Below are positions 45,745-57,622 of a DNA stretch of 64,000 bases, piece after piece (within the stretch, counting starts at the first letter, position 1; the number at the start of each line of letters is the position of its first letter). The notes beneath the pieces were generated by a model. The model saw only the letters and a list, made by a program, of their open reading frames with translations. It searched no databases and was not told where the DNA came from. The DNA lies in assembly GCA_016081115.2 (NCBI GenBank), contig JABTTQ020000656.1, positions 59,013-123,012 of the forward strand, given 5' to 3'. A program made the translations under genes and the position numbers. This DNA comes from Rehmannia glutinosa (lineage: Eukaryota; Streptophyta; Magnoliopsida; Lamiales; Orobanchaceae).

Positions 45745-46870
45745 CTATCTCTTCTTCATCTGGATTGATTTCTCTTGTTTGACTTCAACATAAGGACTCT
45801 TCTGCATAGTTGGTTGATTCATCTTATCAGCTAACTCTTCAATGTCTTCTCCATTCACATTGGGCTCATCAAAAACCACATGAATAGATTCTTCGGTGAC
45901 CATAGTCCTCTTGTTCAATACTCTATAGGCTTTGCTTTCAGCTGAGTATCCCCAAAAGATACCTTCATCAGCTTTAGCATTAAAAGCCTTTAGATTATCC
46001 TTGCCATTGTTGTGGATGAAGCATTTACATCCAAATATTCTGAAGTACCCAACATTTGGCTTTCTCCCTATCCAGATTTCATAGAGAGTCTTTGTCAGCT
46101 GTCTATTTATCATGCATCTATTTTGAGTATAGCATGCAGTGTGGATGGCTTCAGCCCAAAATCTTTTAGGGATCAAACTTGACTAACATGGTCCTTGCAG
46201 CTTCCTTGAGAGTTTTGTTCCTTCTTTCAGCTACTCCATTCTACTATGGAGTTCTTGCTGCAGATAACTCATGAGCAATACCATTTTCAACACAGTACTG
46301 AGTTATTATCCCATTGACAAACTCAGTTCCTCTATCAGACCTTATGTTTATAATGGTTTGGCTCTTTTCATTTTGAGCTCTTTTCATCAACTGAGGTAGC
46401 TTCTGCAGAGTTTCTTTCTTTTTGCACATAAAGATTGTCCATGTGTATATTGAATAATCATCCACCACCACTAAAGTGTATTTCTTTCCACTTATGCTGG
46501 TTGGTTCAATTAGACCAAATAAATCCATATGCAACAGATGTAATATCCTTGTTGAAGATGGACTAGACTTCTCTTTAAATGATGATTTGATCTGCTTTCC
46601 CATCTGACATGCATCACAAACACTTTTCTTCTTGTACACTGAGTCTGGCAATCCTTCTACAAGATGACTCCTTGCAAGCTTGTTGATTGTCTTGAAATTC
46701 AGATGACTCAGCTTCTTGTGCCACAACCAACTTGATTCGGCTGTGCTCTTTGCTAACAGACAGGTGCTTGGTGTGGCAGTAGACCAGTCTACCACATACA
46801 TGTTCTTCTGTCTGGATCCTTGCAACACTATTTCATTTGATTCAGTATCTTTAATTTGGCACACTCCCAT
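45745..46870 (-). pseudogene. Copia integrase, 14 kb element
   Basis: The piece 46870-46244 carries the HHCC zinc domain (WLWHKKLSHLNFK...CDACQMGKQ) and the catalytic core with the first Asp in LLHMDLFG and the second in SDRGTEF. It ends at two consecutive TAG codons (46241-46246), where relatives have two Gln codons ahead of the NGVAERRN segment holding the Glu. The piece 46176-45745 carries the C-terminal region (KRFWAEAIHTACY, RIFGCKCFIHN, DEGIFWGYSAESKAYRV). Integrase inserts element DNA into chromosomes; here it is broken by stops and frameshift. Confidence 0.9.
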
Positions 46871-46967
46871 ATTGAATCCAACATTGTAGCCCTTGTCACA
46901 GAGTTGGCTGATGCTTAATAGGTTGAAGTTGAGGCCTTCAACATATGCAACATCTGTGATTTCTAAT

Positions 46968-47282
46968 CTATTTTTCTTGAAGGATCCGATTGCCTCTTAT
47001 TTCCTCGAGCTTCATTTCTCCAAATATGACTTTTGCACCTCTAATCTCCTTGAATTTTGACAGATTTTTCTTGTTTTCCGTCATATGTCCGGGAATGACC
47101 ACTATCCATGTACCATGCTCCTTGGCACTCAGCTGTTCCTTGAACCTGCAATCAAGGAAATTAGTTTTTAGGTACCCATGCTTGTCTGGGTCCTGAGGGG
47201 TTAGTGCTATAAGATGATCCAACCAACCTATAATCAAATTACTTGACTCTAAGAGGTTGCCATCTATCTGTGCCATAATCAT
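46968..47282 (-). pseudogene. Copia protease, 14 kb element
   Basis: The catalytic D-S-G triad is encoded at 47098-47109 in the context WYMDSGHSR. The following HMTENKKNLSKFKEIRGAKV block lies in another frame, so a single-base shift separates them. The enzyme would cleave the Gag-Pol polyprotein in an intact element. Confidence 0.75.
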
Positions 47283-49250
47283 AACTCACTTTGGCAAATT
47301 GCTTGGGGGCTTTAGATTCATACAACTGTCTCTTTTGTCTGTATGCCTGTGTGTGTGTTTTAGCAATTGCCTTCTTTGGGTAGTTGAGATGTTTTTGAGT
47401 GTAGTGCCTGGGTGCATATGTGTGCTGATGATAGCTCTTTTTCCTTTGGAATGACATTTGCTGAGTGCTAGGTCTTTGCCATCTAGGCTTGTATTCCATA
47501 GGTCTTTGTTGATATTTCACATTGTTCCAATTAGTTTGATTAGGGTAATTTCTACCATTCCCATCATATGTGTTTCTTTGATAAAACTTGGGATTTTTGG
47601 TAGCTCTTGTTTATTCTTCACAGAGTACTTCCTATTTGGAGTTTGAGGAACATTGGCCGGATTTCTTCTCACTGCCCTCACGTGATACTCAATGGGTTGT
47701 TTTCCTTTTCCTTTATATACAAGGCCGGTTTGTTTGTGATTGTGCTTTTGGAGTGAATGTGGGTGCAACATTTGGTATTTTGGATTTTTGAGATGCTTCA
47801 TTACTTGAAGATCATTTTTCCAAAATCACCGGGAGTTTGACTATGCACAAAGGAAGTGAATCCTATGCCTGTCTTATCTCCACACTCTTTTTGGCTCATA
47901 ATATCCAATGATTTAGATGCCTTTGTAAATGATGCAATCACATTTTTGAGGTCATTTTCCTCTTTTCTATAGCAGCTATCTCTCGTTGTTAGTTTAGCAT
48001 TCTCGGCCTTGACTCTTTGTTCTCATCGGCTATGTGACTCGAGTACTCGGCCTCCTTAGTCAATTTTGTGAGTTTCGCTTTTTGAGTGGGCCGTTTTCCT
48101 CGCTTAATAGTGTGTGTGAGGATTTAATGTGCTCAAAGTCTTTCATCATTTTGCCTAATGAATCATAAAGATTAGTGAATGATGAAGTGTGTGTGCCACA
48201 ATCATCACTATCACTAGAACCGAGTGAGATGAGTTAGAGTGTACCTCATCTTCTTGGTCAAAGTTGATCTTGTTCTTTATCCATTGATGGATCATTGCTT
48301 CTTCTTCGAATCACTGAGTAGTACCACTACCCCTCGAGTCCGCCGCTTCTTTCGACTTAGTTGTCTCAAGATCTCGGCCAACATAAATTTTTTTTTCTTT
48401 TCTGTCTTCTTTCTCTCAAGACTCTTCTTTCTTCTTCATTCTCGTATTTATTGACTCATGGATATGGATAGTCAATAGCGAAGTTTCTGGTTGTCCGTAG
48501 TTCCAACACAGTTCTCGGCTCTTTGGTCATTTCTTTGATCCTTGAATTATCACCTCTCGATATTCAACCTTTGATGCTCACTCTCTTGGGTGGTCTATCT
48601 TCCCTTGACTTGGAGGGAGCTGAATGTCTCCTGGAGGTTTCACCTTTGTTTTTCTTGTAGTTCTTATTAAAGAACTTGTTGAATCTTTTAACTATAAGGG
48701 CAATTTCCTCCTGGTCAATGGCTTCCTAGACCTCAGCTCTCTTCCCGTCCTTGACTATAAGTGCAGCTATTTTGGGTACAACTGTCTCCTCTTGATCTTT
48801 TCTTCTTAGCTCAAACTCATAGGCTTTGAGGTCTGAGAATAACTCATGATTGGATGTTGTTGTGAGGTTCATTTAATGTCTCAGGGCCATGACTTTCATT
48901 TCCCATTCAGCTGGGAGGCTTCTCAGAATCTTCATACACATTTCCTTTTGTGTATATTCTTTCCCATGTGCTGATAGCTCGTTTGTGATTTCAGTGAATC
49001 TAGCATCCAGTTGATCCAAGGTTTCACCTGCAAGCATTTTAAAATTTTCAAATTTCTGTACAGCAACAGACAATTTGTTTTATTTAATTTGCTCAGACCC
49101 TTCACAAATTAAAGTTAATTTATCCCAGATTTGTTTTGCAGTTTGGCAAGATTTGACTTTGTTGAACATTGCTTTGTCCAATTTGCTGAATAAAAGAGAT
49201 GATTTCTGAAAGAGCAAGTGTTAAAAGTTTCTTTGAAAGATTAGAGATCT
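47239..49250 (-). pseudogene. gag: Copia gag region, 14 kb element
   Basis: A recognisable UBN2-type Gag piece lies at 48873-49073 (KFENFKMLAGETLDQLDARF, then MKILRSLPAEWEMKVMALRH). Basic, Tyr/Gln/Lys-rich linker pieces at 47517-47801 and 47239-47520 lead to protease. The segment 47850-48850 is heavily frameshifted; I could not make out an intact zinc knuckle. Confidence 0.7.
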
Positions 49251-49284
49251 AGTTCAGTAACCAGTGCGGAAGGCTCAATGAACC

Positions 49285-49302
49285 AACCGCTCTGATACTA
49301 CT
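49285..49302 (-). other. Primer-binding site of the 14 kb Copia element
   Basis: Minus-strand TAGTATCAGAGCGG begins two bases after the 5' LTR. It matches the initiator tRNA-Met primer site TGGTATCAGAGC with one change. Confidence 0.75.
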
Positions 49303-51201
49303 TGTAGGTCCCAAGGGGTGTAAGTAAGGTTTAGAAGGGGGAGTTGAATAAACCTTACCAACTTTTCGATTTTAGTCCTTTTAAATTATTACAGAGTTAA
49401 TACACAGCTAAGTCCTTGAGGGACAACTAAGTTAGTTAATCAATAGAGTTAGCCACTCAACAGACTCGATAGAGCTGTTGATAGAATAACTCAGCTGTTT
49501 AGTCAAAACCTTAACTTGGTCATTTGTGATAAGTTTTTCACCAAGACTTAACACCCTTGAATTTGATTTAACTTTGTTTTAACACTTGAGTTTAGCACCT
49601 TGTTATTTTATCAGTTGGATAGCAAATTATTAGCAGATATAAAATATGTGTGCAAGAATGTAAATATGTTGAAATGTAAATGACACAAGTAAATTTTATA
49701 GAGGTTCGAAGATGGGGTAATTCTTCTACTCCTCCCTTCTCCAACTCCCCGAGGAATCCACTAAGTAATGATCAATTTACAAAGTGGTTATCGCCCTAGA
49801 GACAAGTCTTGATCACGCAACCGACTTGCTCCTTGGGGCTCGCCCCAGAGATGCTTGGCCGTGATAAGTTTTTCACCAAGACTTAACACCTTGAATTTGA
49901 TTTAACTTTGTTTTAACACTTGATTTTAGCACCTTGTTATTTTATCGAGTTGGATAGCAAATTATTAGCATATATAAAATATGTGTGCGGGAATGTAAAT
50001 ATCTTTGAAATGTAAATGACACAAGTAAATTTTATAGAGGTTCAAGATGGGGTAATTCCTTCTACTCCTCTTCTCCAACTCGGTGGTATCCACTAAGTAA
50101 TGATCAGTTTACAAAGTGTTTATCGCCTGTCAGAGACAAGTCTTGATCACGCAGCCTAACTTGCTCCTTGGACTCGGTCTAGAGATGCTTGGTCACACAA
50201 ACCGCTTCTCGTCCGACTCACTCTTCATAGGATGATGCCTTGCTACTTGACTCACTTTCTCAAGCTTCTTGGATTTGATCACGAAGCCCTCCAATAACTT
50301 GAGATTGGTTCGACCTTGAACCTTCCCACAATCCTCCTTGGAAAGTAGGCCCCTTTTTTATTCTTCAAAAGTTTCCTCTTCAACAGTTTGAAGTTGTCTT
50401 TCCTTCACAGCTTGGTGTTGGATCAATTTCCTTTGAGATTTAGGCTTGAGGATTTTGCTTGAATATCTTGAGAATATTTTGCAGGTTACAGTTTTAATAA
50501 TGCTTGATTTCTCAGGTGTGCAAGGTAACCTTTTCTCAATAAAATTCCTCAGCCTTTTATAGTGAACTTTCAAAAATCGCCCAACAAGAGATAGCTGATT
50601 TTCAAAAGTCACTTGTGTTCGTTGGCTTGTCTTTTCTTGGTCTTGATCTTGAGATGTAGACCTTTCTCGTATTAAATGAATGTCCAAATGACTTTTCGTG
50701 TTCGACACGAGGTGCGCTTCCCCATCGTTTATTCCTTTTGCACGCTCGGGATCGAGCACTTTAAGACATGGCAACATGGAAGTATTACTTATTTAAGTAA
50801 TGTTCTTAACTTTTGTGCAACAGATTCTTCTCAGTTAACTCCTCTTTGCATCCGCCTTTTCCCCATGTGACTTGAGTGTGCTCCAATGAATGAAAGACTC
50901 ATCTGTCACTTCAACTTGTGGCTTGGCTTCTTGGGTTGACTTAACTGACTCTTCACACAGCTGTCCCTCAGTTGTTACGGCTTGATCGTGTCCTTGCTCT
51001 TCTATCTTGGCCATACTGTTTGTCCCGGAGTCTTCACTTCACTTCTTCATTTGACTTATTGTCTTCCCAGGCATAGCTGACTTGATTCAGCTCATTCAGC
51101 CCTATCTATTACAATAAGAATTACAAGAAAAATAGGGTGCCAACGTTCTAATCTGAGTTTTACATGGCATTCATCAAAATCTACAAAATAATTTCCCAAA
51201 A
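49303..51201 (-). repeat. 5' LTR of the 14 kb Copia element, with internal tandem duplication
   Basis: Pairs with 37149-38701. It is about 346 bp longer because GTGATAAGTTTTTCACCAAG at 49526 starts a block of about 335 bp that is repeated from 49861. The left LTR has this block once. Its outer end reads CCCAAAA instead of CCCAACA. Confidence 0.85.
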
Positions 51202-51677
51202 TGACCCCTCAATTCAAGTGAGTGCTTAGGAACAACATTAAGTTTATTCCTAAGTCGAATGAAGAATTGCCCTAATCGTTTAGTGAAGATATCGCCACTG
51301 GTTAATGGATGGAATTTGTTGAACTGTGATCAGACCATTTGTAACTTTTCTCTAACAAAATGTAAGTCCAGTTCCACATGCTTAGTTCTTGAGTGTGAAA
51401 CAGGGTTGTTGGATAGAGAAACTGCTCCCATGTTGTCAATCCATATAGAAGTACTCTTAGGTTGAACAATGTTTAATTCTGCAAGAAGAGACCTAAGCCA
51501 AAGAATATCACATGTTATGTTAGTTAAGATCCCATACTCTGCCCCTGTCCTTGATCTTGAGATGGTGTGCTGCTTCTTTGAACTCCAAGAAACAAGATTG
51601 TTTCCAAGATAAACACAAAAACCACTAGAGATCTTCTCGTCATCAATATCACAAGCCCAATCCGCATCCAGAATCAT
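51202..51677 (-). pseudogene. Copia RNase H and Pol C-terminus, Ale-like element
   Basis: DADWACDIDDEKISSGFCVY, NNLVSWSSKKQHTISRSRTG and a C-terminal HVELDLHFVREKLQ segment are typical. The last conserved residues (HSLELRGH) abut the inserted element's LTR at 51201, which locates the insertion at the end of Pol. Confidence 0.88.
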
Positions 51678-51689
51678 GTCAAGTTGAGA

Positions 51690-52741
51690 TTCTTAGAGGT
51701 TGTGAAGTGCAAACCATAGTCGGTTGCCAGCGACTAAATATCTTAAAATCATCTTGACAGCCTTCCAATGTGTGCTTAGAGGATTTTGCATGAATTGGCT
51801 CACTTTACTAACAATATATGTTATGTCTGGCCCGGTTATAGTTGCATATTGCAATGCTCCAACCACACTCCTATAAAGTGTGGCACCTTTATCGTTCCCC
51901 ATCATATTTTGATAATATAGTCCCTGTGATCATGGAGTACTCAATCCCTTTGCATTTTTCATGCCGCCTTTTCCAAAATCTTTGTGAATGTTCTTTTCTC
52001 GATTCATAAACATTCCACATGAAGTAGAAGTAACTTGTATCCCCAGAAAATAATTAAGCAAACCAAGATCATTGAGTGAAAACATTTGCTTAAGCTGGTC
52101 AATAAGTCTCTGGATCTCTTGAGAGTCACTCCCAATTATTAAGATATCATCAACATATATCAAAACCATCAAACAAATGGTTGTACCATGCTTATAAAAT
52201 AGTAAAGTATCAGCTCTTGAGATGTGGAAGCCAAAAGAAATCAAAACCTTTCCAAGTTTGGATGACTAGGCCCTAGAAGCTTGTTTCAATCCATAGAGAG
52301 ATTTATTCAACTGGAATACAAGATTCTCACCATTTTTCCTCTCAAATCCTGGTGGTTGCTCCAAGTAAAGATCAACTTCCACATCCCCATTCAAGAAAGC
52401 ATTATCAATGTAAATTTGCCTTATGACACAAGAATGTGAAACTGCAATGGAAAGAATAACTCTGACAGTAGCTGCTTGATTATTGGACTAAAAGTATCTG
52501 TATAGTCAAGCCCTGCAAACTGATTGTATCCCTTTGATACAAGTCGAGCTTTGTGCTTAGCAATAGAACCATCAGCATTTCTTTTTATCTTGAAAATCCA
52601 TTTACATCCAATGATTTTTCTGTCTTCAGGGAGTTTGCATAAAGTCCAAGTATTATTTTTCATAAGAGCTTTCATACTCTTTTTGCATGACATGCAACCA
52701 TTCAGGAACAGCCATAGCCTTCCTATAGCAAGTAGGCTCAA
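51690..52741 (-). pseudogene. Copia reverse transcriptase, Ale-like element
   Basis: The N-terminal part 52741-52421 contains NTWTLCKLPEDRKIIGCKWI and KARLVSKGYNQFAGLDYTDT. The part 52244-51930 contains the intact catalytic motif in LIYVDDILIIG and LGLLNYFLGIQV. A connection piece at 51905-51693 has YRSVVGALQYATITGPDITY. Frameshifts separate the three. Confidence 0.9.
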
Positions 52742-52784
52742 TCATACTAAGATCAACATTGTAAAGTTGCTTGGGCTTGTATAT

Positions 52785-54137
52785 TCAAGATTTTGACCTT
52801 GTGATCATGTGATGGAATCCCTGAGGATTAATATCAGGTCCAGGTGGTTCTGGTTCAGGTGACTGGTGATTCCCAATTGGTAAATCCATAAATAAATATT
52901 CCTCAAGAGAAGACATATAACCAGATGAGGAATGGCTAGGTGACACATGAGAAGACTCAGTTGACTCTATAGGAGGAGTGGTACTGTGTGTGGTGGAGTG
53001 AGATGGACTTGACTCTGTTTGGGGATTGATAGGTGCTATGTGTAAAGGTTTAGGGTTAATAACAGGAACATAGATGAAAGAAATTGGAGATAACAAGTAT
53101 GCAAGGTCATTATTGCTTGATTTATGTGATGCTGTGGAAAAAGGAAATGTACTTTCATTAAATATGACATCTCTTGTTATTATAGTTTTGTTATCAGGTA
53201 AAAGAACTTTGTATCCCTTATATTGAGTATTATATCCAATAAAGACACAAAGTTTACTTCTGAATTCCAACTTGTGCTTGTTGTATGCCCTGAGATGAGG
53301 GTAGCGTAGGCAGCCAAATGCTCTTAAGGAAGTGTAGTCTGGTCTTCTACCTGTGAGAGCTTCGAGGGGGGACTTGTAATGAAGGAGTTTGGAAGGGGTC
53401 CAATTAATGATGTAAACAGCGGTACAGAAAGCATCATCCCAAAATCTAATGGGAACATGGGATTGAGCAAGGAGGGATAAAGCAACTTGAATGATATCCT
53501 TGTGTTTTCTTTCTGCAAGTCCGTTTTGCTGGGTAGTGTATGGACATGATATTATGTGAATGATTCCATGGTCTTTGAAAAATTGGGATAGAACAATGAA
53601 CTCCCCCTACATCACTTTAAACCATATTTATTTTTTTATCATATTGATTTTCCACAAGCGTTTTAAAATGGATGAATGCTTGGTGAGTGTCTGACTTGGC
53701 CATTAAAAGATAGAACCAAGTGTATCTAGTAGGATGATCAACAAACTAACGTAGTATGAGTATCCATTCACAGATTTTATATGACTCGGACCCCAAAGGT
53801 CAGTGTGAATTAATGGAATTTTGTGTCTCTCAGCTTTGAAATAGGAAGAACATAAGCTTTCATTCTCATTAATGGAAAAGGGAATATTAGAACTAGAAAG
53901 AGCTCTCTTGACAATGTCTAAAGAGGCATGTCCTAACCTAGAGTGCCAAGTAGTAAGACTTGGATCTTTATTACAGATAGTGGTTTGGATAGCTAAAGAG
54001 TAGATGGTAGACTTGGATGAACGAAGAGGATGTGGCCGATCTGTCTTGGGATTTTGTGGAAAGTCGGAAAAAAGAGAGGCCATCTTGACACTTCTTTTAA
54101 GTAGCACCGCTCTGTTGCTAGGTCCTTCACACAACAA
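52785..54137 (-). pseudogene. Copia integrase, Ale-like element
   Basis: The pre-integrase zinc region (WHSRLGHASLDIVKRAL, 54137-53703) continues to the core start IPLIHTDLWGPS. The central core (53518-53324) is readable in shifted frames. The C-terminal domain with KLCVFIGYNTQYKGYKVLLP lies at 53270-52785 and passes into a Ser/Pro/His-rich linker toward RT. It is broken by several frameshifts. Confidence 0.85.
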
Positions 54138-54239
54138 AACAAAGGGTGAAATTCAAAGTAGACCTTATTATATTGAGCAAATTGGGACACAATCGATGAG
54201 GTTTTTGGTAATGTGAGAATGTGCAACAAATTTTCAAGA

Positions 54240-54420
54240 GAAAATACTCTGAATTGTGTGTGTGAGGTGATTTAATATAGAATTACCAATATGAGAAATG
54301 TGCAGACATGCACCATTACCAACATGGACCTTATTTTCTCCTTGGAAGTCAGCTGTTATATTCAAATTAGACATGTCATAAGTAACATGGTTGTTGGCTC
54401 CTGAGTCAGGGTACTAGCTG
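54240..54420 (-). pseudogene. Copia protease, Ale-like element
   Basis: The active-site P-D-S-G-A is encoded at 54396-54410 and continues NNHVTYDMSNLNI and NKVHVGNGACLHI. A TAG stop lies two codons before the motif where relatives usually have Trp. Confidence 0.8.
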
Positions 54421-55450
54421 AAATCTTGATTATAATCCATCGAGTTCCCTGCTGCCATATTAATAGAAGAATTTGAAGAAGTGTATCCAGCCTGCACTCC
54501 ATTTTTATGTTGAAAATTGTTACCACTGCTCCCTTGAATGAAATTAGATGTGATTGTCAGAGTGTAGTTGAGATCGATCTGTAAAAAACACATCGAGTTG
54601 TATGATTGTTCCGAAGCAATCGACATTTGGACCTTGCCTTCCATATCTTCCTCTATAGGAGCCTCCTATGTCCATTCCTCTGCCTCCTCTGTTATTGAAG
54701 TGAGATGGGGCTGCTCTACCACGACCTCCTAGAGGATTGACATTTCATCTTCCAAAATTATGTGTGGTGACATTGAAGAGAAGATCCGATCTCGATATGG
54801 GAGTTTTCAGGTGACTTCAAGCCTTGTTTCAAAACTCAAAAAAGTCACGGACCTCCATTAATGTGCAAGGAATGCCCCTAGATGCGAGGGACACAATTAA
54901 TGAATTATATTCACTACCAAGACCCCCAAAGATGTAAAGAACTTGATCATTTTCACTGATAGGTTCTCCTGGAGCAGCTAAAACATCACAACATCCTTTA
55001 ATCTTATTGAGATATTCTCTCATACATATGGATCATTTTCTCAAAGTCTGCTTGTCACCAAGTCTATATTGCATCAATTTGGCTTGGGTTTGGCTAGAAA
55101 AGTTAGTCTTAAGATCTTTCATTTCATAGCTAGAGTTCAATCCGATAGTAGTAACCAAGCCCGATTTCGGGCAATGTGCTGATAAATATCCATGACACAA
55201 GCAAATCGGTCTTGCCTTTTCCAAATGCTATATTCGGATTAATGGTTTGTGGTGATCCAGAGTACCTGGTACAAACCGAGTGGTGGTGGCCGTTCTCGAT
55301 GAGACAATCCTCCAATCCATGTCCTTTGATTTCTTTGCCATTATTTGTTGTTGCCATATGACATAGTTGGACTATTAAGTTTGATAGTAACAACTAGCTT
55401 TGAGGTTGAACCACTTTGGTTTTGGAGTCTCTGTTGTTTCCATGGTTATC
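54414..55450 (-). pseudogene. gag: Copia gag, Ale-like element
   Basis: The piece 55023-54829 (MREYLNKIKGCCDVLAAPGE, then VLYIFGGLGSEYNSLIVSLA) is a typical UBN2 Gag segment. Upstream fragments at 55393-55033 are frameshifted. The linker toward protease (54644-54414) is Asn/Ser/Gln-rich. Confidence 0.8.
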
Positions 55451-55522
55451 TATTGCGGATGGGAGCAAATATCAAGTAAAAAGACGGAGACAACATGTGT
55501 CAACTTGTCTGCTACGATACCA

Positions 55523-55774
55523 TGTTGAGAAATAGAAAAAGCCATGATAGAAAAGCTAAAAGCGAAAATTTGAGCAAAAAATAGAATAGGAAAATATCTC
55601 GATTATGATTGAATGAAATTTGCACCGACATTACAAAGAAGGAATATATATAGTACTTAGGATCTTTCTAGAACTAACACCTATCACTCTAAGATTGGGT
55701 AATCCCATAACAATAACATGCAAAGAACAAACTGCAGGAAGGAATATTGTTGCGAAGAGAATATTACTTCCACA
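55523..55774 (-). repeat. 5' LTR of the Ale-like element
   Basis: TGTTGAGAAATAG...TTCCACA in plus orientation. The primer-binding site TGGTATCGTAGC adjoins on the minus strand at 55511-55522. Confidence 0.8.
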
Positions 55775-56499
55775 ATAATAATCTAGAATTATTATTTATG
55801 ACTTTCAAATTAATAAAAGTTTAAAATTGTACAAACAAATTTAATGCATTTTTGACAATAAGGAAATTGTATTTCTCATTGATCAATCCATACAACAAAG
55901 GATACAAGATCCTAAAGCAAAAAGGAATCCCAAATAAACTTTAACATTTCAAACAAGGAAAAGAAAGAGACAAACAAAAATATAAAGGGATAGTCACATG
56001 TCATATGGATCTAATCCGCCAGGGACGGAGCCCAATCGCAAAAACCGAATTCAAATCTAACCCTACCAAACAAACCACCAAAACTAAAACAAATTTGCTC
56101 TCCCCTTTCTCTCGCGCTCCATAGAGTTCCCATCTGTGGCATCACCCCATGTTCGAAATCTCCATAAAATGGGCTCCGTCTCCCCTCTTCTCGCTTTCCA
56201 GGCCGAGTATTCCTTCTTTTCTATCATTGTCTTCTTCTTTTTCTCGTCTCTCCTCTCTTCTCATAGGTTTGCAAGTGAAGTGAGGAATGAAGTTGAGAGT
56301 GGAGTGGAGTTTTCGATGATGTATTGATAGATTTACAGTGTGATTCATACTTCTTCTATCAAGTGTAATTAATATTTCATACTTTTAACTTGCTCAGAAT
56401 TTGGTAAACCGGTTCAATTATTATTCTTCGAAAAATACATTCATCTATATATGTCATCCAAATGTTTGTTGATTTGACTGAATCGACACTTAGCATTTA
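55775..56499. other. Non-coding interval with CT-rich stretch
   Basis: Sequence around 56100-56270 is CT-rich and contains a short open frame without family features. I see no supported gene. Confidence 0.4.
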
Positions 56500-56885
56500 A
56501 GGGGACTACTAATACTTTTTAAAGAACAAATAATTATTTTCTAGGGAAAAACAATACTTGGGGGGAGGGGGGATATTACATATTTTTCAGGCGAATTCTA
56601 GTATATTTTAGGAGAAAATTTGATACTTTTAAGATGATCTACTAATATTTTATGGAGAAAAACTAAAACCTTTTCAGGGGAATAACCAAATACTTTTGGC
56701 GAAAAACCTAATACTTTTCAGGGGAAATACTCATATATTTTAGATGGACTACCAATACTTTTGTGTGAAAAAATTAATACTTTTCAAGAGACTACTGAAA
56801 AATTGTTCATGGAACTACTAATACTTTTTCCGAGAACATTAATACTTCTTAGATGAAAACTAATACTTTTCGGGATACTAATGAT
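56500..56885 (+). repeat. Degenerate short-motif repeat (TACTTTTC family), copy 3
   Basis: More than ten variants of ACTACTAATACTTTTCAGGG, same strand as the copies at 36480-36620 and 63030-63420. The downstream flank (56940-57060) repeats CACAAAAATTACAAAATGCC-type words. Confidence 0.6.
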
Positions 56886-57176
56886 TTCTATGTCTACTTA
56901 TTATTACGAAAATATCACGGTGTCCTCTAGTTTTATACTACGACACCTGCCATATTTTAAAAATGCTACCGCCACAAAAATTACAAAATGCCATCGCTCA
57001 CAAAAAAAAAATACAAAAACGCTACAAATTCATAAATGTTACAAAAATATCACCGTAGTCGGTTTTGGGATTAAATCTAGCAATTTTGGCTCGATTAAAC
57101 TGTTTGACAATAGTGTTTGTCAAGTATAAATAGGTACAAATAGATCATAAAATATCGGTTCAAATTTAATGCATTT

Positions 57177-57622
57177 TGATCTTTGTTTTTCGCGAGATCA
57201 CTCCAAGTCAAGGTTTACGATAAAAGTCAAGTCTTCTTCTTCCCAGTGGAAGTCTTTAAGTCTTTCTTCTCAGGAGGAAATCTTCAATTGGGAACTTATG
57301 CACACTTGCAAATGTTAGACGAGTCGAGATTGTCCCAGGGGGGCTGGCGTCAGACGCAAGTCAACATAGTGATCGAGAGAATATAAGACGATAATTGAAT
57401 CTTGAATAATAAAATTTTGTGAGATTTTTCTTACAAATGAAAAAGAGGGACCTTTATATACTGCGTGATGGGCCTTGTGGGCGGTGTAGGAGAAATTGGC
57501 TGTGGGCGGCCCGGTTTCCTTTGGGTCAGGTTATTCCATTAATAACCCATTGGACAATTAATATTATTCCAATATATAAACCGAATTATATATTAATTAT
57601 TAAATATCATTTTACCCCAACA
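57177..57622 (-). repeat. Solo LTR related to the Tat-like element
   Basis: On the minus strand it starts TGTTGGGGTAAAATG and contains CCAATGGGTTATTAATGG, GACCCAAAGGAAACCGGGCC and GTATATAAAGGTCCC, in the order of the 17803-18331 LTR. It ends GATCTCGCGAAAAACAAAGATCA. Flanks CATTT (57172-57176) and AATTT (57623-57627) differ by one base, consistent with a target duplication. No internal sequence accompanies it, as expected after LTR-LTR recombination. Confidence 0.75.

Larger units (their letters stand above)
37149..51201 (-). mobile_element. 14 kb Copia element with an extra 3' coding region, nested
   Basis: LTRs lie at 37149-38701 (3' LTR, 1553 bp) and 49303-51201 (5' LTR, 1899 bp with an internal duplication), TGTAGGTC...CCCAACA in plus orientation. 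On the minus strand TAGTATCAGAGCGG after the 5' LTR is a primer-binding site for initiator tRNA-Met, and AAAAAGGGGGAAAT before the 3' LTR is the polypurine tract. Domains in minus order are gag, protease, integrase, RT, RNase H, then about 4.4 kb of extra same-sense coding-like sequence. It sits in the last codons of the Ale-like polyprotein. Flanks TGCAC and TGACC are an imperfect target duplication. Extra 3' ORFs are known in Sireviruses. Confidence 0.85.
36829..55774 (-). mobile_element. Ale-like Copia element interrupted by a second Copia
   Basis: Short LTRs lie at 36829-37070 (3' LTR) and 55523-55774 (5' LTR, about 252 bp); they share ATAGAAAAA.CCATGATAGA, AGTACTTA.GATCTTTCTAGA and AAGATTGGGTAATCCCATAA. 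TGGTATCGTAGC next to the 5' LTR (55511-55522) is the primer-binding site (initiator tRNA-Met type). Without the 14,053 bp inserted element the size is about 4.9 kb, which with the short LTRs fits the Ale lineage. Gag, protease, integrase, RT and RNase H are present in Copia order but broken. A target duplication was not found (ACTAT versus ATAAT). Confidence 0.8.

Noticed and set aside
56136..56348. Short open frames on both strands in a CT-rich stretch
   Set aside because: No family motif, no splice context and a weak start.
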